The notes: generated from the sequence alone by a model not told the origin. Counted from the stretch's first letter, positions 52,368-62,207 are shown. The stretch is DNA of 64,000 nt from Marinirhabdus sp963799365 (GCA_963799365.1 CAWCWV010000017.1:124001-188000); one strand, 5' to 3'. A program made the numbers and translations.

Positions 52368-52613
52368 ATGGATTTAAAATATGGAGTATATATTCTATTA
52401 TGTGCTAATGGAAAATATTATACTGGTTACACAACAAACATCACCAATAGATTAATCGCACACGGAAAAGGAGAATTATCTTTTACTAAAGATAAATTGC
52501 TGGTGAAACTAGTTCAATTTTCATTATTTCTAAATAAACAAAAAGCGTATGATTTTGAACGTTATTTAAAGACCGGGATCGGTATTGCTTTTAGGAATAA
52601 GCGACTAATATAA
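52368..52613 (+). CDS. Small GIY-YIG domain protein
   Basis: An 81-residue protein with the GIY-YIG nuclease core: YGVYILLCANGKYYTGYT, then NITNRLIAHGKGE and FERYLKTG. It belongs to the UPF0213/YhbQ-like stand-alone group. Members may nick structured DNA, but roles are uncertain. It stands alone on the plus strand between the att cluster and a minus-strand block. Confidence 0.85.
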   Translation: MDLKYGVYILLCANGKYYTGYTTNITNRLIAHGKGELSFTKDKLLVKLVQFSLFLNKQKAYDFERYLKTGIGIAFRNKRLI

Positions 52614-52666
52614 GTGTATATTTTTATTGAGTAGTGAGTGGTTTTAAATTTACAAGACGGGAACTA

Positions 52667-52721
52667 GCAGGGATTATAATTATGCAATCTCTCCGGCCTG
52701 CCAGTCGTGACTCTGGCAGGC
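52667..52721. repeat. Degenerate ssrA-end copy followed by a perfect hairpin
   Basis: CAGGGATTATAATTATGC, then AATCTCTCCGGCCTGCC, follows the pattern of the att copies (AGGGAT...ATCCCTCCGGCTCCAC) with several changes. GCCTGCCAG (52696-52704) pairs with CTGGCAGGC (52713-52721). It looks like a decayed fifth att copy. Confidence 0.5.
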
Positions 52722-52782
52722 AGGCTCTATGATCAAATTAAAGATGCTGTCTAAAACACCCATATTTAGAGTTCATCAATGC

Positions 52783-53226
52783 TTAGCCTTTTAGTCTTTT
52801 TTCCGCATTTTCTATAGCTAGACAACATATATTCCCAAAAGAACTTTCTCCCTTTTCAACTAATTGGTATGCATTTACAAAATTATAATAATCGGAAATT
52901 GCTTTTTTACTATTCTTTGCCTTTATCAATATTTCATAAGAAGATCTTCTAAGGTCCTTTCGCATAATATCATCCACATAGCTTTTCAAAACTTCATCAG
53001 AGACCATAACTTTTTTATCGATCTTTTTATTGAATTCCATTTGTCTTTTTTTGGAATTATATGGGTCAATAAGGTTTCGCAACATTCCTTTTTTATAAGC
53101 AATAAAATCTTTTTTATTTCTATGCGGACTAGCCATCAACGAACTACCATTTTCGTCTGGATTGTATAACCAAAAGCCTTTTTTAAGGCGTTTTTTTAAT
53201 TTTCTTGGAATTTTAAACTTTTTCAT
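52783..53226 (-). CDS. Basic protein of unknown function
   Basis: This 147-residue protein is strongly basic at the N-terminus (KKFKIPRKLKKRLKKGFWLY). It is also rich in Lys and Arg in the centre. I see no membrane segment and no known motif. A nucleic-acid-binding role would fit the charge, but this is a guess. It lies on the same strand as the downstream end of the second Fic gene, 25 bases away, and may be transcribed with it. Confidence 0.55.
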   Translation of the reverse strand: MKKFKIPRKLKKRLKKGFWLYNPDENGSSLMASPHRNKKDFIAYKKGMLRNLIDPYNSKKRQMEFNKKIDKKVMVSDEVLKSYVDDIMRKDLRRSSYEILIKAKNSKKAISDYYNFVNAYQLVEKGESSFGNICCLAIENAEKRLKG

Positions 53227-53251
53227 AGAAGTAGTTCTTAATGAGTATTGC

Positions 53252-54325
53252 TTATTTTTTCAAAACTTCAACCAATTTCACATTTAGATAAAGGTTCTCT
53301 ACTCCTACTTTTTGCGATTTTAAGATTCCAATTCTTTCAAGTTCATTTAAGTATTCGGCAGCGGTTTGTCGCTTTGCAATACCACTATCTACTAAGTATT
53401 TTACTTTACAATAGGGTTGTTCAAATAACAGCTCAATTAACTCTTTGGAATAGACGCGCGTAGGTAGATGATCTTTTGCTAGCTGAATTGTTTCTTGCAT
53501 CAACTGGTTGATGGAGTTTATTTTATCTAAAGTATATTGTGCAGTTTCCTCTATACCTTTTAGCATAAAGAGAATCCAAGTTTCCCAGGCTGACTTCTCA
53601 GTTACATTTCTAAGATTTGTATAATAATCATTTTTATTCTCAATGATGTATTTGCTTAAATAGAGAATTGGTGTATCTAAAAGTCCTTTCTCGACAATAT
53701 ATAGCATATTAATCACTCTACCTGTTCTACCATTTCCATCAAAGAAAGGATGTATGGCTTCAAATTGGTAATGCATTATAGCCAACTTAATAAGAGCGTC
53801 GATATCATCTTCTGTATGTATAAAATCTTCAAGGTTTTTTAATAGATTTCGAATTACAGCTTCACCTTCCGGCGGGGTATATATCGTTTTATTATTACTC
53901 GTTATAGTAGTTCCTGGTGCATTTCTTATACTAGAACCGTTTTCCTTTATCGTCTGTACAATTTTAATAAATGAATTAGTCGATAGGGGTCTTTTATTCA
54001 AATCATTATAACCTTCCCAAAGTGCTTGGCGATACCTTAAAACTTCCTTGGTTTGTGCATCTGTTGAAGAAATATTAGAAGAGAACGCTTTGTATAATGT
54101 ATCCTGAGTCGTCACTATATTTTCAATTTCGGAACTGTCCTTCGCCTCTTGTAATGTAATGGCATTAACAAGCATTGACTGATTGGGAATTTCATCTGCC
54201 CGTCCTTTTAGCTCTGCCAGTATTTTATTGGAAGCTATCGCCTGTTTAAGTATTTTTTTCGTTTCAACCTCAACATTTGGGGGCAATAATGGGAGTTCGT
54301 TATAGGGTTTTTCAGGATTGTACAT
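53252..54325 (-). CDS. Fic family protein, copy 2
   Basis: This is a near-identical duplicate of the gene at 50272-51345. The active-site HPFFDGNGRTGR, the inhibitory SSEIEN and the C-terminal winged helix are unchanged. I count only a handful of substitutions (for example NKRPL for NKKPL, EDDIDAL for ENDIDSL, LERIG for LEKIG, and a final Lys for Asn). The duplication covers gene and promoter (offset 2980 bases) and ends about 135 bases upstream of the start. It lies outside attR, in the second accessory block. Confidence 0.93.
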   Translation of the reverse strand: MYNPEKPYNELPLLPPNVEVETKKILKQAIASNKILAELKGRADEIPNQSMLVNAITLQEAKDSSEIENIVTTQDTLYKAFSSNISSTDAQTKEVLRYRQALWEGYNDLNKRPLSTNSFIKIVQTIKENGSSIRNAPGTTITSNNKTIYTPPEGEAVIRNLLKNLEDFIHTEDDIDALIKLAIMHYQFEAIHPFFDGNGRTGRVINMLYIVEKGLLDTPILYLSKYIIENKNDYYTNLRNVTEKSAWETWILFMLKGIEETAQYTLDKINSINQLMQETIQLAKDHLPTRVYSKELIELLFEQPYCKVKYLVDSGIAKRQTAAEYLNELERIGILKSQKVGVENLYLNVKLVEVLKK

Positions 54326-54329
54326 AGTA

Positions 54330-54406
54330 TCGACATTTAGAAGCAACTATGTCGACGGCATCGACACATTACAAATATATGTCGAAATATTTTAATTTTA
54401 TCGACA
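54330..54406 (-). promoter_or_regulatory. TCGACA/TGTCGA half-site cluster upstream of fic copy 2
   Basis: Five half-sites at 54330, 54350, 54361, 54380 and 54401, in the same order and spacing as before copy 1. Base changes in this stretch lie between the half-sites, not in them. Confidence 0.65.
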
Positions 54407-54618
54407 TATATAATTTTTTGTCTATGTTCATTCAATTTGAGTGTTCATTGTCACTGAACACATCAAAATAATGATTGAAGGTAAATTTTGCAGCATTTTA
54501 CTCTTGTTCGAAGGACAGACGTAGAATTTACATTTATATAAAAATATGTGTAAAAATGCAAACGGACTTTTCTAGGCTAAATTAAGTATCCAAACAATTT
54601 CTATTTTTCTAAAAAAAA

Positions 54619-55314
54619 TTAAGCCAGTAATTTCTCTAATTTATCTTTCCATCTTCTCCAATCTGGCATTTCCTTTGTTTGTAAGTCAATAAATTTCTGA
54701 GTGTGATCGTGATGTATAAGATGGCAAAGTTCGTGGATAATTACATATTTAATACACGCTTTTGGCGCTTTCATCAATTCAGGATTTAGAATGATTTTAC
54801 CCTTTGGAGTACAGCTACCCCAGCGTTTTGTCATTGATTGAATATAAATCCCCTTTGGTTCAACGTCGTATCTCTTAAATTGTTCTATTAATGGTTCCGC
54901 TATTTCAGGAAATTTAAGTTTGGCTCTTGATTTGTACCAAGCTAACATAAGAACCGCTGCGTTTTCCTTATTCGTGGTTTGAACTTCAATAAACCTCCCT
55001 TTGTATTTAACCTCATCTTTATTAGACTGCGTTAGCTTTAAGCGATATTGCCGCCCCATATACAAATGTGTTTCACCACTTATATACTTTCGTTTTGTAG
55101 TTCTAGGGTGAAATGACAAAAAATAACTTTGCTGTTTTAATATCCACGGTGCTTTCTTTTTTACTTTTTTTCTAATGATTTCCTTAGATGTATCTAAAGG
55201 CGCATTAATCACAACTTGCATTTCAGGATTCACGGTTAAACCCAGCGTTTTTCTATCTGAAAATTTAACTGCAAAATCTATTCTATGAGAACCAAAATTG
55301 ATAAAGTCGTTCAT
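54619..55314 (-). CDS. SprT/YgjP-like zinc metallopeptidase
   Basis: A 231-residue protein with the zinc motif VIIHELCHLIHHDHTQKF (HExxH and a third His) and MTKRWGSCTPKGKIILNPEL, as in the YgjP/DUF45 family. These genes are often found directly after hsdR in type I restriction loci. The target is unknown; protease control of the restriction complex has been suggested from context only. Its start overlaps the hsdR stop by one base. Confidence 0.85.
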   Translation of the reverse strand: MNDFINFGSHRIDFAVKFSDRKTLGLTVNPEMQVVINAPLDTSKEIIRKKVKKKAPWILKQQSYFLSFHPRTTKRKYISGETHLYMGRQYRLKLTQSNKDEVKYKGRFIEVQTTNKENAAVLMLAWYKSRAKLKFPEIAEPLIEQFKRYDVEPKGIYIQSMTKRWGSCTPKGKIILNPELMKAPKACIKYVIIHELCHLIHHDHTQKFIDLQTKEMPDWRRWKDKLEKLLA

Positions 55315-58300
55315 TATTTATATCTAATTTTAGCGATATCAACAATTTGTTCCGCAATACTATCAATTTCTTTAAATGATAAATTTAAGTCATATTTATC
55401 CCGAACCTCATCGATTAAATAATCTCCAATTTTAAAGATCATTTTTTTAGGAATATCGACCTTCGTTTGCCAATCCACAATTTTTAAATCTCGTATGATA
55501 TCATCAGCAGAGAGCGCTATTTCAGTTGAAACAGCTTGTCTTACTTTACTATCTTTTATCTTATGTTCTAATTCATCTAACGTAATACCATAAAAAGCTT
55601 TCGCAACATCTCTATTTTCTAAACGTACAGGAATATCACTATCGGTCCTCGCAAGCACTTTCTCCATAATATCTTTGACACGCTCTAGATATTGTATTTC
55701 AGAAATACGGTGCAATTCATAGTCACTAATAGCATCTTTTAGCATTTCAGAAAATTTCTTATAAAAAGCTGGGTCTTCGTCCATCTTTTCAGTAATATGT
55801 TTATCTGTTCGTGAAGCAATTTTATCTGCTTTTGCTGCAGCACCTAATGTTTTTTCTACTTCTTCTTGAAATGCTTCTTTGTCAAAAATATTCACTAACT
55901 CTGTTATAGACTCTACTCTTTCAGTTGTGATATGTGTGTCAATTAGTTTTTGGATTTGCCCCTCATATTTTTTATAATCAACAGCATCTGAAAAGCGTTG
56001 AGAAACCGCTAGACGTAATTTCATAAAAAACGACAAATCATCTTTGTAGGTTTTAATTTGTTGTTCATCTGTATTATTATGAAAACTAATAGCCGATAAT
56101 GCCATTTTTAAGATACGCGCAAAGGCCGAAAGCTTATCGTAAAATAATGCGCGCTTTGCATCATCACGCAGTAATTGCTGATACGCTTCGGCATCCTTTT
56201 TATTTGCTACTATTTTAAAAATGTCCCAAAGTTCAGAATGTTTCTGTGGTAACTTTTTAGCTTCATCCTCAATATCCACAAAGGTGCCTTGCAAATCTTC
56301 TGTATCGAATTCATCAAAGGTAGAATACAATTCTATGGCATCGTCTAATGCGCAAAGCACCCCGTAATAATCTATAATATACCCATAATCCTTATCTGGA
56401 TAAATCCTATTAACCCTTGCTATGGCTTGTAATAAAGTATGCCCTTGTAGTTTTCGCGTTAGGTACAATACCGTGTTTCTAGGAGCATCAAATCCCGTTA
56501 AGAGCTTATCCACTACAATGATAATCTCTGGGTCTTCCGCATTTTTAAAACGATTGACAATATTTTTTTGATACTTTTTTGAGGAGCCATGCTCATCCAT
56601 CATGTGTTTCCAAAAAGCGTTTACCACATCTGAAGTTTTACCATAAGCGGTCTCTTCGCCTTCGCGATCATCTGGTGCCGAAATTACAACTTCAGAACTT
56701 ACACGACCTATCTCATCTAAAAATTGCTTATACCTAATCGCACTTAATTTGTTTTGACAAACCAATTGCCCTTTAAAAGGGGTGCCTTTAAAATTTTGTT
56801 CAAAGTGTTTAGTAATGTCCCAGCTTTGCGCAAGTATTTTTTGTTCCGCAATATTTAACTGGTCTGCTCTGCTAAACTTCTTTTTTAAATCTGCCTTCTC
56901 GTATGTAGATAAAGGTTCAGAAATCATCGCAAAAAAATTATCTAAGGGATTTTCATTCACCTTCTGGAAAGCGTGACGACCTTCATACAACAACGGCACC
57001 ACTGCTTTATCTTTTACTGCTTTATCTACCGTGTATTGATCTATTAAGGTACCAAAACGGTTTAAGGTATTTTTATCTTTTTTAAATAATGGTGTTCCTG
57101 TTAATGCAATAAAACAAGCATTAGGCAGGGTTTTTTGCATTTCGATATTAAAGATACCGTGCTGGGTTCTATGTCCTTCATCTACTAAAACAAAAATATC
57201 GTGACTTACTAAAGGCTGAGCTATTTTCTTTACAGCAGTTTCAAACTTGTTGATAATAGTAGTTACTACCGCATCTGACTTACTTTCTAACAAATTCACC
57301 AACTGCTTCCCTGTTGCGGCATTATTTACCGCTATTCCGCACTTTTCAAAAGTGCCCGTTATTTGCTCGTCAAGATCTGTTCTATCTGTAACCAAAATTA
57401 TTTTCGGGTTTTTAATAGACTTCTCCATTGCAATTGCTTGGGCAAGCATTACCATTGTTAAACTCTTTCCGCTTCCTTGTGTGTGCCAGATAACGCCTCC
57501 TTTTCGTTTGCCATTTTCTAGGGTTTTAATTTGTTTAATCGTTTCTTAATGGCAAAGTATTGTTGATATCTGGCTATTTTTTTTATGCCATTATCAAACA
57601 CTATAAAATTGTGCAAAAAGTCTAATAATCGTTTAGGGCTGCACAACCCGTATAAATAAATATCCTGCTCCGTGGGTAAAATGTTTTCGGTTTCCAAACT
57701 ATCAAAATACTCCCGCACATATCTAAAACGTCCAGAGAACATTTCCTTTTTAACGCTCTCTTTTAATGGAGTGTTTTTAAAGGCTTGTAGTTTTTGTTGG
57801 TACTGTTCTTCTTCCTCCTTGTTTTTAAAATTCTCTTCCCAGTGTGACCAGAATTTTTCTTTGGTACCATTACTTGCATAGCGTCCGTGATTGGTTGATA
57901 AAGATAATAAGGCCTGCGCATAAATGTATAGGGGACGCACCCCATCTTCTTTTTGATTTCGTAAATGTTGTGAAATTGCTTGCTTTATTGGCGCTTTCAT
58001 ATCTGGTCGTTTACACTCAATAATGGTTAATGGAATCCCATTTACAAAAAACACAATGTCTGGAATATAATGCTCTTTGCTCCCACTACGCATCACATTA
58101 TATTCTTCGGAAACGTGAAAGATGTTATTTTCTATATTTTTCCAGTCTATGTATTGTAGTGTGAAGGTTTTCTTGTCTCCATCTATACTTTGTTCTAAAG
58201 ATTTCCCTAACGTTATAAGATTGTATGCTTTTTCTGATGCCGAAATATACCCATCTACCAGTGTAATATCTTTTAAAGCCAAGATTCCAGCTTCTATATT

Positions 58301-58519
58301 GCTATCGCTAAAAATGCTTGTTTTTGTAGAAGAAAGCTTAATACTGTTTATTTCCTTAAGTTGCTTTCTAAGGATCTCTTCTAATAATACATTGGAAGTT
58401 TTACCATTACGCGCTTTTATTGCGGCCTCTGGACTTAAATAAGTATGTCCTAAATTAACCAAAAATTGCAACGCTGGTATTTGTGAAATATGATCTTCTT
58501 TAAAGGAGGGTGTTTGCAT
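55314..58519 (-). pseudogene. hsdR: Type I restriction endonuclease subunit R, frameshifted
   Basis: Two adjacent frames form one HsdR. The first (58519-57518) has the nuclease domain (PDIVFFVNGIPLTIIECKRP) and ends early with YQQYFAIKK, then RLNKLKP. The second opens at 57545 with TIKQIKTLENGKRKGGVIW, then HTQGSGKSLTMVML (Walker A), and continues with LVDEGHRTQHG, ALTGTPLFKKDKN, KLLTGFDAPRN and QAIARVNRIYPDK (helicase motifs). One A missing in the run at 57541-57547 restores the frame. The break lies between nuclease and motor, so no full enzyme is made unless the base is a sequencing error. The start is the ATG at 58519. Confidence 0.88.
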
Positions 58520-58924
58520 TATTTTTTTTGTTTTAGAGAAATAATTAGGCAATACAGAGAATACTATTTACTTGTTTATTTATATAATACAGAGAAAATA
58601 GTATTTAATACAGAGAATTAAAACCACTATCATAAAAATTATTAATCATTGATTACTAGTGTCTTATATAAAAAAATCTTTTTAGCTATAGTTGTAGTCG
58701 TATTACAAAGAATAGTACTCGCTTTATCACATTCATTAGTTCTATTATTTATATTGCAATACAGAGAATGTATTTTCACTTACAGAGAATTAACTTATTC
58801 ATGTTTTCTTCTTAGTTCTCTATCATCTTTCCTAATTTATTATTTTAGAAGTATTCTATAAGACATATATAGACAAATAACATCTTTATGTCTAATAGAA
58901 TGTCCAATAGAATGTCTTATAGCG
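58520..58924. repeat. Gene-free stretch with five AATACAGAGAA repeats
   Basis: AATACAGAGAA at 58551, 58586, 58607 and 58758, and TTACAGAGAA at 58780. Further on, TAATAGAATGTC and CAATAGAATGTC stand in tandem (around 58888-58912). No gene is seen. The repeats lie just upstream of hsdR on its coding strand (as TTCTCTGTATT), so they may be operator sites. Confidence 0.6.
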
Positions 58925-59103
58925 TCATCTTACTATCTTATAAGTTCTCCATCTTCGTTCTCCAACTCCTTCTAATTTACCTTCTTCAATCATCTTATCT
59001 AATTGTCTTTTAATTTTCTTTTTATTAATCTCCTTTTAGAAAGAAACCTAATCAAGTATTTATTTTTATTATTTGGAATATTATATTCAATCCAATTTTT
59101 CAT
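58925..59103 (-). pseudogene. Small winged-helix-like gene, frameshifted
   Basis: The ATG at 59103 starts MKNWIEYNIPNNKNKYLIRF, then LSKR. The next frame continues EINKKKIKRQLDKMIEEG, then KLEGVGERRWRTYKIVR, and stops at 58925. The second part has the look of a winged-helix end (Q-LDKMIEEGKLEGVG, then an aromatic/basic wing). It starts 25 bases after the kinase stop on the same strand, so it was probably part of that operon. Joining the frames needs a single-base change near 59030. Confidence 0.4.
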
Positions 59104-59127
59104 TTATTTTTAACTGTATATATAAAA

Positions 59128-60240
59128 TTATCCAGCATTTACCAATTGTAAAATACTACCTAAACTACCATCGTGTTTATTATTTCTTCTCCATTTTCCA
59201 TTCGTCATTAACTTGTCCAGTACATAGCTGTGACTCCCAGTTTGTTTAATCCAATAAGAGGCACCTTTTTGGTGTGTTACAAAAATACCCTCATCCGTAT
59301 ATTCATAATCTGGAAAATCCCTTGCAAGCTTATTAACTTCAGTTAAAAATTCTGCTACATTATTGTACCGTCTTGTGTGGTCTATATGAGTTGCTGTTCT
59401 AATTACCTTTTTAAATCTTGCGTCTAAATGTCGCGGCAGTGATTGTAAGTTTAATAATTTGCCTCTTGTTATCTTGTTATTAATTAGTTCATTATGTTTT
59501 CGTCCCCATTTAATAGAATCATCTTTTAATTTATCTAATTGTGTCTTTTCCCTAGTGTTGAGAAAATCCAATGGATTATTAACAGGAAAGTAGCCGCCAA
59601 GAAGTTGATATAATACAATCCCCATTTGATAAATATCTGACTGAAAATAATATCTGTTTTCTTCAAGGGATTCTGGTGGCAAAAACAATCTCGTGCTTTT
59701 TGAAGCTGTTACAAAACCAGTCGCTTGATCTATTTTTTTTATTGATCCTAAATCTGCGATAACCGCACTATCGTTTTCTAATCTAAAAAGTAAATTAGCT
59801 GGTTTTAAATCTCTATGTACTAACCCGTGCATTGAATGTAACTCTGACAGTCCAGTTAATAATCCTTGCATAAATTGTAAGGCTCTTGAACTAGATCTGC
59901 ATTCATTATTGTCTATAAGTTGCTTTAGATCTCCTCCAGAAATTTTAGGGCTTAGAAAAAAAGTATTCCACGGTTGTAAAAATCGAATATCATCTACTCT
60001 CAAAATATTTCGATGCTCAATGCCTCGTAGGATTATCGCTTCTTCTGAAGAGTCATATTCTTCATTTGCTAAATAAAATTTAATAACTACTTCTTCTTGC
60101 ATTTTGATACGCTCACCAAAATACACGATCCCATTATATCCATTATCAAACCAACAATCAAAGCGGATGTGTTCGTGATTTCTCACAAATTCCCTTATCT
60201 CTTTAGGACAATCTTCATCGTTTAAATTTTCGCTAATCAT
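59128..60240 (-). CDS. Serine/threonine protein kinase (Hanks type)
   Basis: A 370-residue protein. The kinase domain covers about residues 30-300: GYNGIVYFGER (glycine loop), EVVIKFYL (ATP Lys), GLVHRDLKPANLLF (catalytic loop, Asp and Asn kept), VIADLGSIKKI (DLG in place of DFG) and SDIYQMGIVLYQLLGG. About 60 C-terminal residues (EGIFVTHQKGASYWIKQ) form a small extra domain. No membrane helix. It overlaps the DUF3010-like gene by 4 bases (ATGA) and lies inside a type I restriction locus. Role in defence, for instance growth arrest on infection, is possible but inferred. Confidence 0.85.
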   Translation of the reverse strand: MISENLNDEDCPKEIREFVRNHEHIRFDCWFDNGYNGIVYFGERIKMQEEVVIKFYLANEEYDSSEEAIILRGIEHRNILRVDDIRFLQPWNTFFLSPKISGGDLKQLIDNNECRSSSRALQFMQGLLTGLSELHSMHGLVHRDLKPANLLFRLENDSAVIADLGSIKKIDQATGFVTASKSTRLFLPPESLEENRYYFQSDIYQMGIVLYQLLGGYFPVNNPLDFLNTREKTQLDKLKDDSIKWGRKHNELINNKITRGKLLNLQSLPRHLDARFKKVIRTATHIDHTRRYNNVAEFLTEVNKLARDFPDYEYTDEGIFVTHQKGASYWIKQTGSHSYVLDKLMTNGKWRRNNKHDGSLGSILQLVNAG

Positions 60241-60653
60241 TTCTTTAAAAGGTAATGTGCTAGGTTTGCAGCTTTTTCTTGATATTTGAATTTTTCCAAC
60301 CCCAATGATGAGTTTTTCTTTAAAAATGCAGAAACACTAACTGGCCATACAAACTCAATTTCTATGTTAGCATATAATTGTATAAGCCCTTCTAACTTAA
60401 ATGATAATGCAGAAGGTGGATTTTGACCTTTCCTAGCCTTGGGTTGTCTTGCTATTACACCAATTCTGTCTGGTTGCAAAGCGTCAAAAGTTAGAAAAAT
60501 TTCTTGTTGAAGATTCTTCAATTCGCTAGAATCCAAATGATCTTTTAAACTTAATTTTTTAGACTCTTTAAGTAACTTGATACCATTACTTGTTTCTTCT
60601 AGAACGCAGATTATATACGTTGATCCCTCTATTTGTATGCCTATTGTTTTCAT
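60237..60653 (-). CDS. DUF3010-like protein (RNase-H-fold)
   Basis: This 138-residue protein begins KTIGIQIEGSTYIICVLEE, a beta-hairpin start as in RuvC/RNase-H-like folds. It has ALQPDRIGVIARQPKARKGQNPPSALSFKLEGLIQLY, which resembles the KGKFAGGA...FKLEAAIQL block of DUF3010. Catalytic acidic residues are not clear. It starts 2 bases after hsdS and overlaps the kinase start, so the three are translated in series. Function is unknown. Confidence 0.6.
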   Translation of the reverse strand: MKTIGIQIEGSTYIICVLEETSNGIKLLKESKKLSLKDHLDSSELKNLQQEIFLTFDALQPDRIGVIARQPKARKGQNPPSALSFKLEGLIQLYANIEIEFVWPVSVSAFLKKNSSLGLEKFKYQEKAANLAHYLLKK

Positions 60654-60655
60654 AT

Positions 60656-61864
60656 TTAAAATTTCAATCTCTTTTTCCCCGTTAACAACTGCTGCATCAA
60701 TCCCTTTTTTTGAAGCTGGAGCTGATCCCTCTGGGTGGTTAATAATTCTATTTCTTGGTCTGCTTTTTGCAATACATTTGCGATGGCAGTTTGTTCTTTT
60801 TTAGATGGTGGTGCATTAAATTTTACGATTTTAAAATCTTTAAACTTACACATCCACGTATCACTTACCATCCCTTGTGAGTTTCGGTAAAACTTGTGTA
60901 TTATTTCGTCTAACTTAAATAAATAGCTAAAGAAAACGGAGTCAGCGTTTTTAAGGGGTTTTACAATTGTATATGCCGGGCTTACAATACCTTCAAGACT
61001 TGAAAGTGCGCTTCTACCTTGCCACATACGCATTGTATTATATCCAATATCACCTTTACAAATACGCTTATATTTTGATTTATTATTGTTTGAAGTATCT
61101 TTCTTGTTAGAATTTGACTGTGAATAAACCCCTGCTTCACCAATAGATAGCAATTCTAAATTATCCAACCCCGTTTCCCTACGTTCAGAAAAATAAGTTC
61201 CAAGAGTATCAATTTCCCACTCCCCATCAAACCCAGGCAACCGTTTCTTCCCCGTTAACAATTGCTGCATCAATCCTTTTTTTTGCAACGCTTTGTTTGC
61301 AATTAATGCGGTAAGGTTTTGGATTGCTGTGTCCCACGTGTTTAGACAGCTGGCGATTGCTTTTTGTTCAAGAAGGGATGGAAAAAGTCCTTTAGTGAGT
61401 AAAATATCCTTTCTCGAAAGACCCGGAATCATGTTTCCTGAAGCCAGCTGCTGAAATTTATATTTTTTATTGCTTAAAATATGGAATAAATAATCATTGT
61501 CTGTATTATTACCATTTACAGACATTAATTGCCTTCCCATAGCCACTTTTGGTAATTTACATAAAGCTAATGAACCCACACCCGAGCCTTTTACTGTAAT
61601 TATGACTTCTCCTTTATACGCTACTTTATTTTGAATATTCGTCCATTTTGCAACATTTTCAATTAAATGAGTTACATCTGTAGGTCCAGTAAAATAAGGA
61701 ATACCAACTTCTTTAAAAAAGTAATCTTCTTTGTTCAAATGCTGGCCCGACTCAAGATTGATTCTATTATCCAGGTTTGCGATATCCCAATCCTCTGGAA
61801 TCCAACCCAACTTCGTTTTTTTATACCCCTCTTTATATGCTATTGCTGCTTCTGTTTTACTCAT
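60656..61864 (-). CDS. hsdS: Type I restriction-modification specificity subunit S
   Basis: About 402 residues from the ATG at 61864 (an upstream start at 61894 is less likely). Two target recognition domains are each followed by the same conserved segment, QKKGLMQQLLTGKKRLPGF near the middle and LQKKGLMQQLLTGKKRLKF at the end. The start YKKTKLGWIPEDW is typical. HsdS picks the DNA target of the methylase and nuclease. Two ORF-internal repeats allow exchange of recognition halves by recombination. Confidence 0.93.
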   Translation of the reverse strand: MSKTEAAIAYKEGYKKTKLGWIPEDWDIANLDNRINLESGQHLNKEDYFFKEVGIPYFTGPTDVTHLIENVAKWTNIQNKVAYKGEVIITVKGSGVGSLALCKLPKVAMGRQLMSVNGNNTDNDYLFHILSNKKYKFQQLASGNMIPGLSRKDILLTKGLFPSLLEQKAIASCLNTWDTAIQNLTALIANKALQKKGLMQQLLTGKKRLPGFDGEWEIDTLGTYFSERRETGLDNLELLSIGEAGVYSQSNSNKKDTSNNNKSKYKRICKGDIGYNTMRMWQGRSALSSLEGIVSPAYTIVKPLKNADSVFFSYLFKLDEIIHKFYRNSQGMVSDTWMCKFKDFKIVKFNAPPSKKEQTAIANVLQKADQEIELLTTQRDQLQLQKKGLMQQLLTGKKRLKF

Positions 61865-62207
61865 AATGCTGTGTGTAAAGTGGTGCATCGGCAAGGTCTG
61901 TTACTACAGCAGATCTATAAAAGGTAAACCATTGGGTAAACAGTTCCCAACTTAGTTTGGGGTAAGCGCTTTCATCTGTCCATTGCCCAAAGAGTTCATT
62001 ATAAAAAATTGTTTTCCAATAGTTCCGCAGTTCTTTTTTGGGATTGTCGAGGAACAACTCATCTTCCAACAAATAACTGTTGTGTTCATTTATCTTTGAT
62101 GGGCTGCTTTTTGGCAAATCTGGGGTAAGGGCATCGCTCCAATCGTAAAACGGCTGTTTGGGCACTACTAGGAGTACACTGCGGTTTATGGTGGGAAAAT
62201 CTTCCAT
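61857..62207 (-). CDS. Conserved hypothetical protein between rhuM and hsdS
   Basis: A 116-residue acidic, aromatic-rich protein (LLVVPKQPFYDWSDALTPDL; YWKTIFYNELFGQWTDES; LFTQWFTFYRSAVVTDL). I recognise no domain. It overlaps rhuM by one base and hsdS by 8, so it is translated as part of the operon. Small proteins at this place in the locus could be accessory subunits or anti-restriction factors, but nothing in the sequence shows this. Confidence 0.65.
   Translation of the reverse strand: MEDFPTINRSVLLVVPKQPFYDWSDALTPDLPKSSPSKINEHNSYLLEDELFLDNPKKELRNYWKTIFYNELFGQWTDESAYPKLSWELFTQWFTFYRSAVVTDLADAPLYTQHYE

Noticed and set aside
55314..57455. Independent helicase-like gene starting at 57455
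   Set aside because: The start codon is inside the helicase motor just after Walker A, and the open frame continues upstream to 57545 with HsdR sequence. It is the second half of a frameshifted hsdR.
58551..58912. CRISPR array in the repeat-rich region
   Set aside because: Repeats are only 10-12 bases, spacing is irregular and there are no cas genes.
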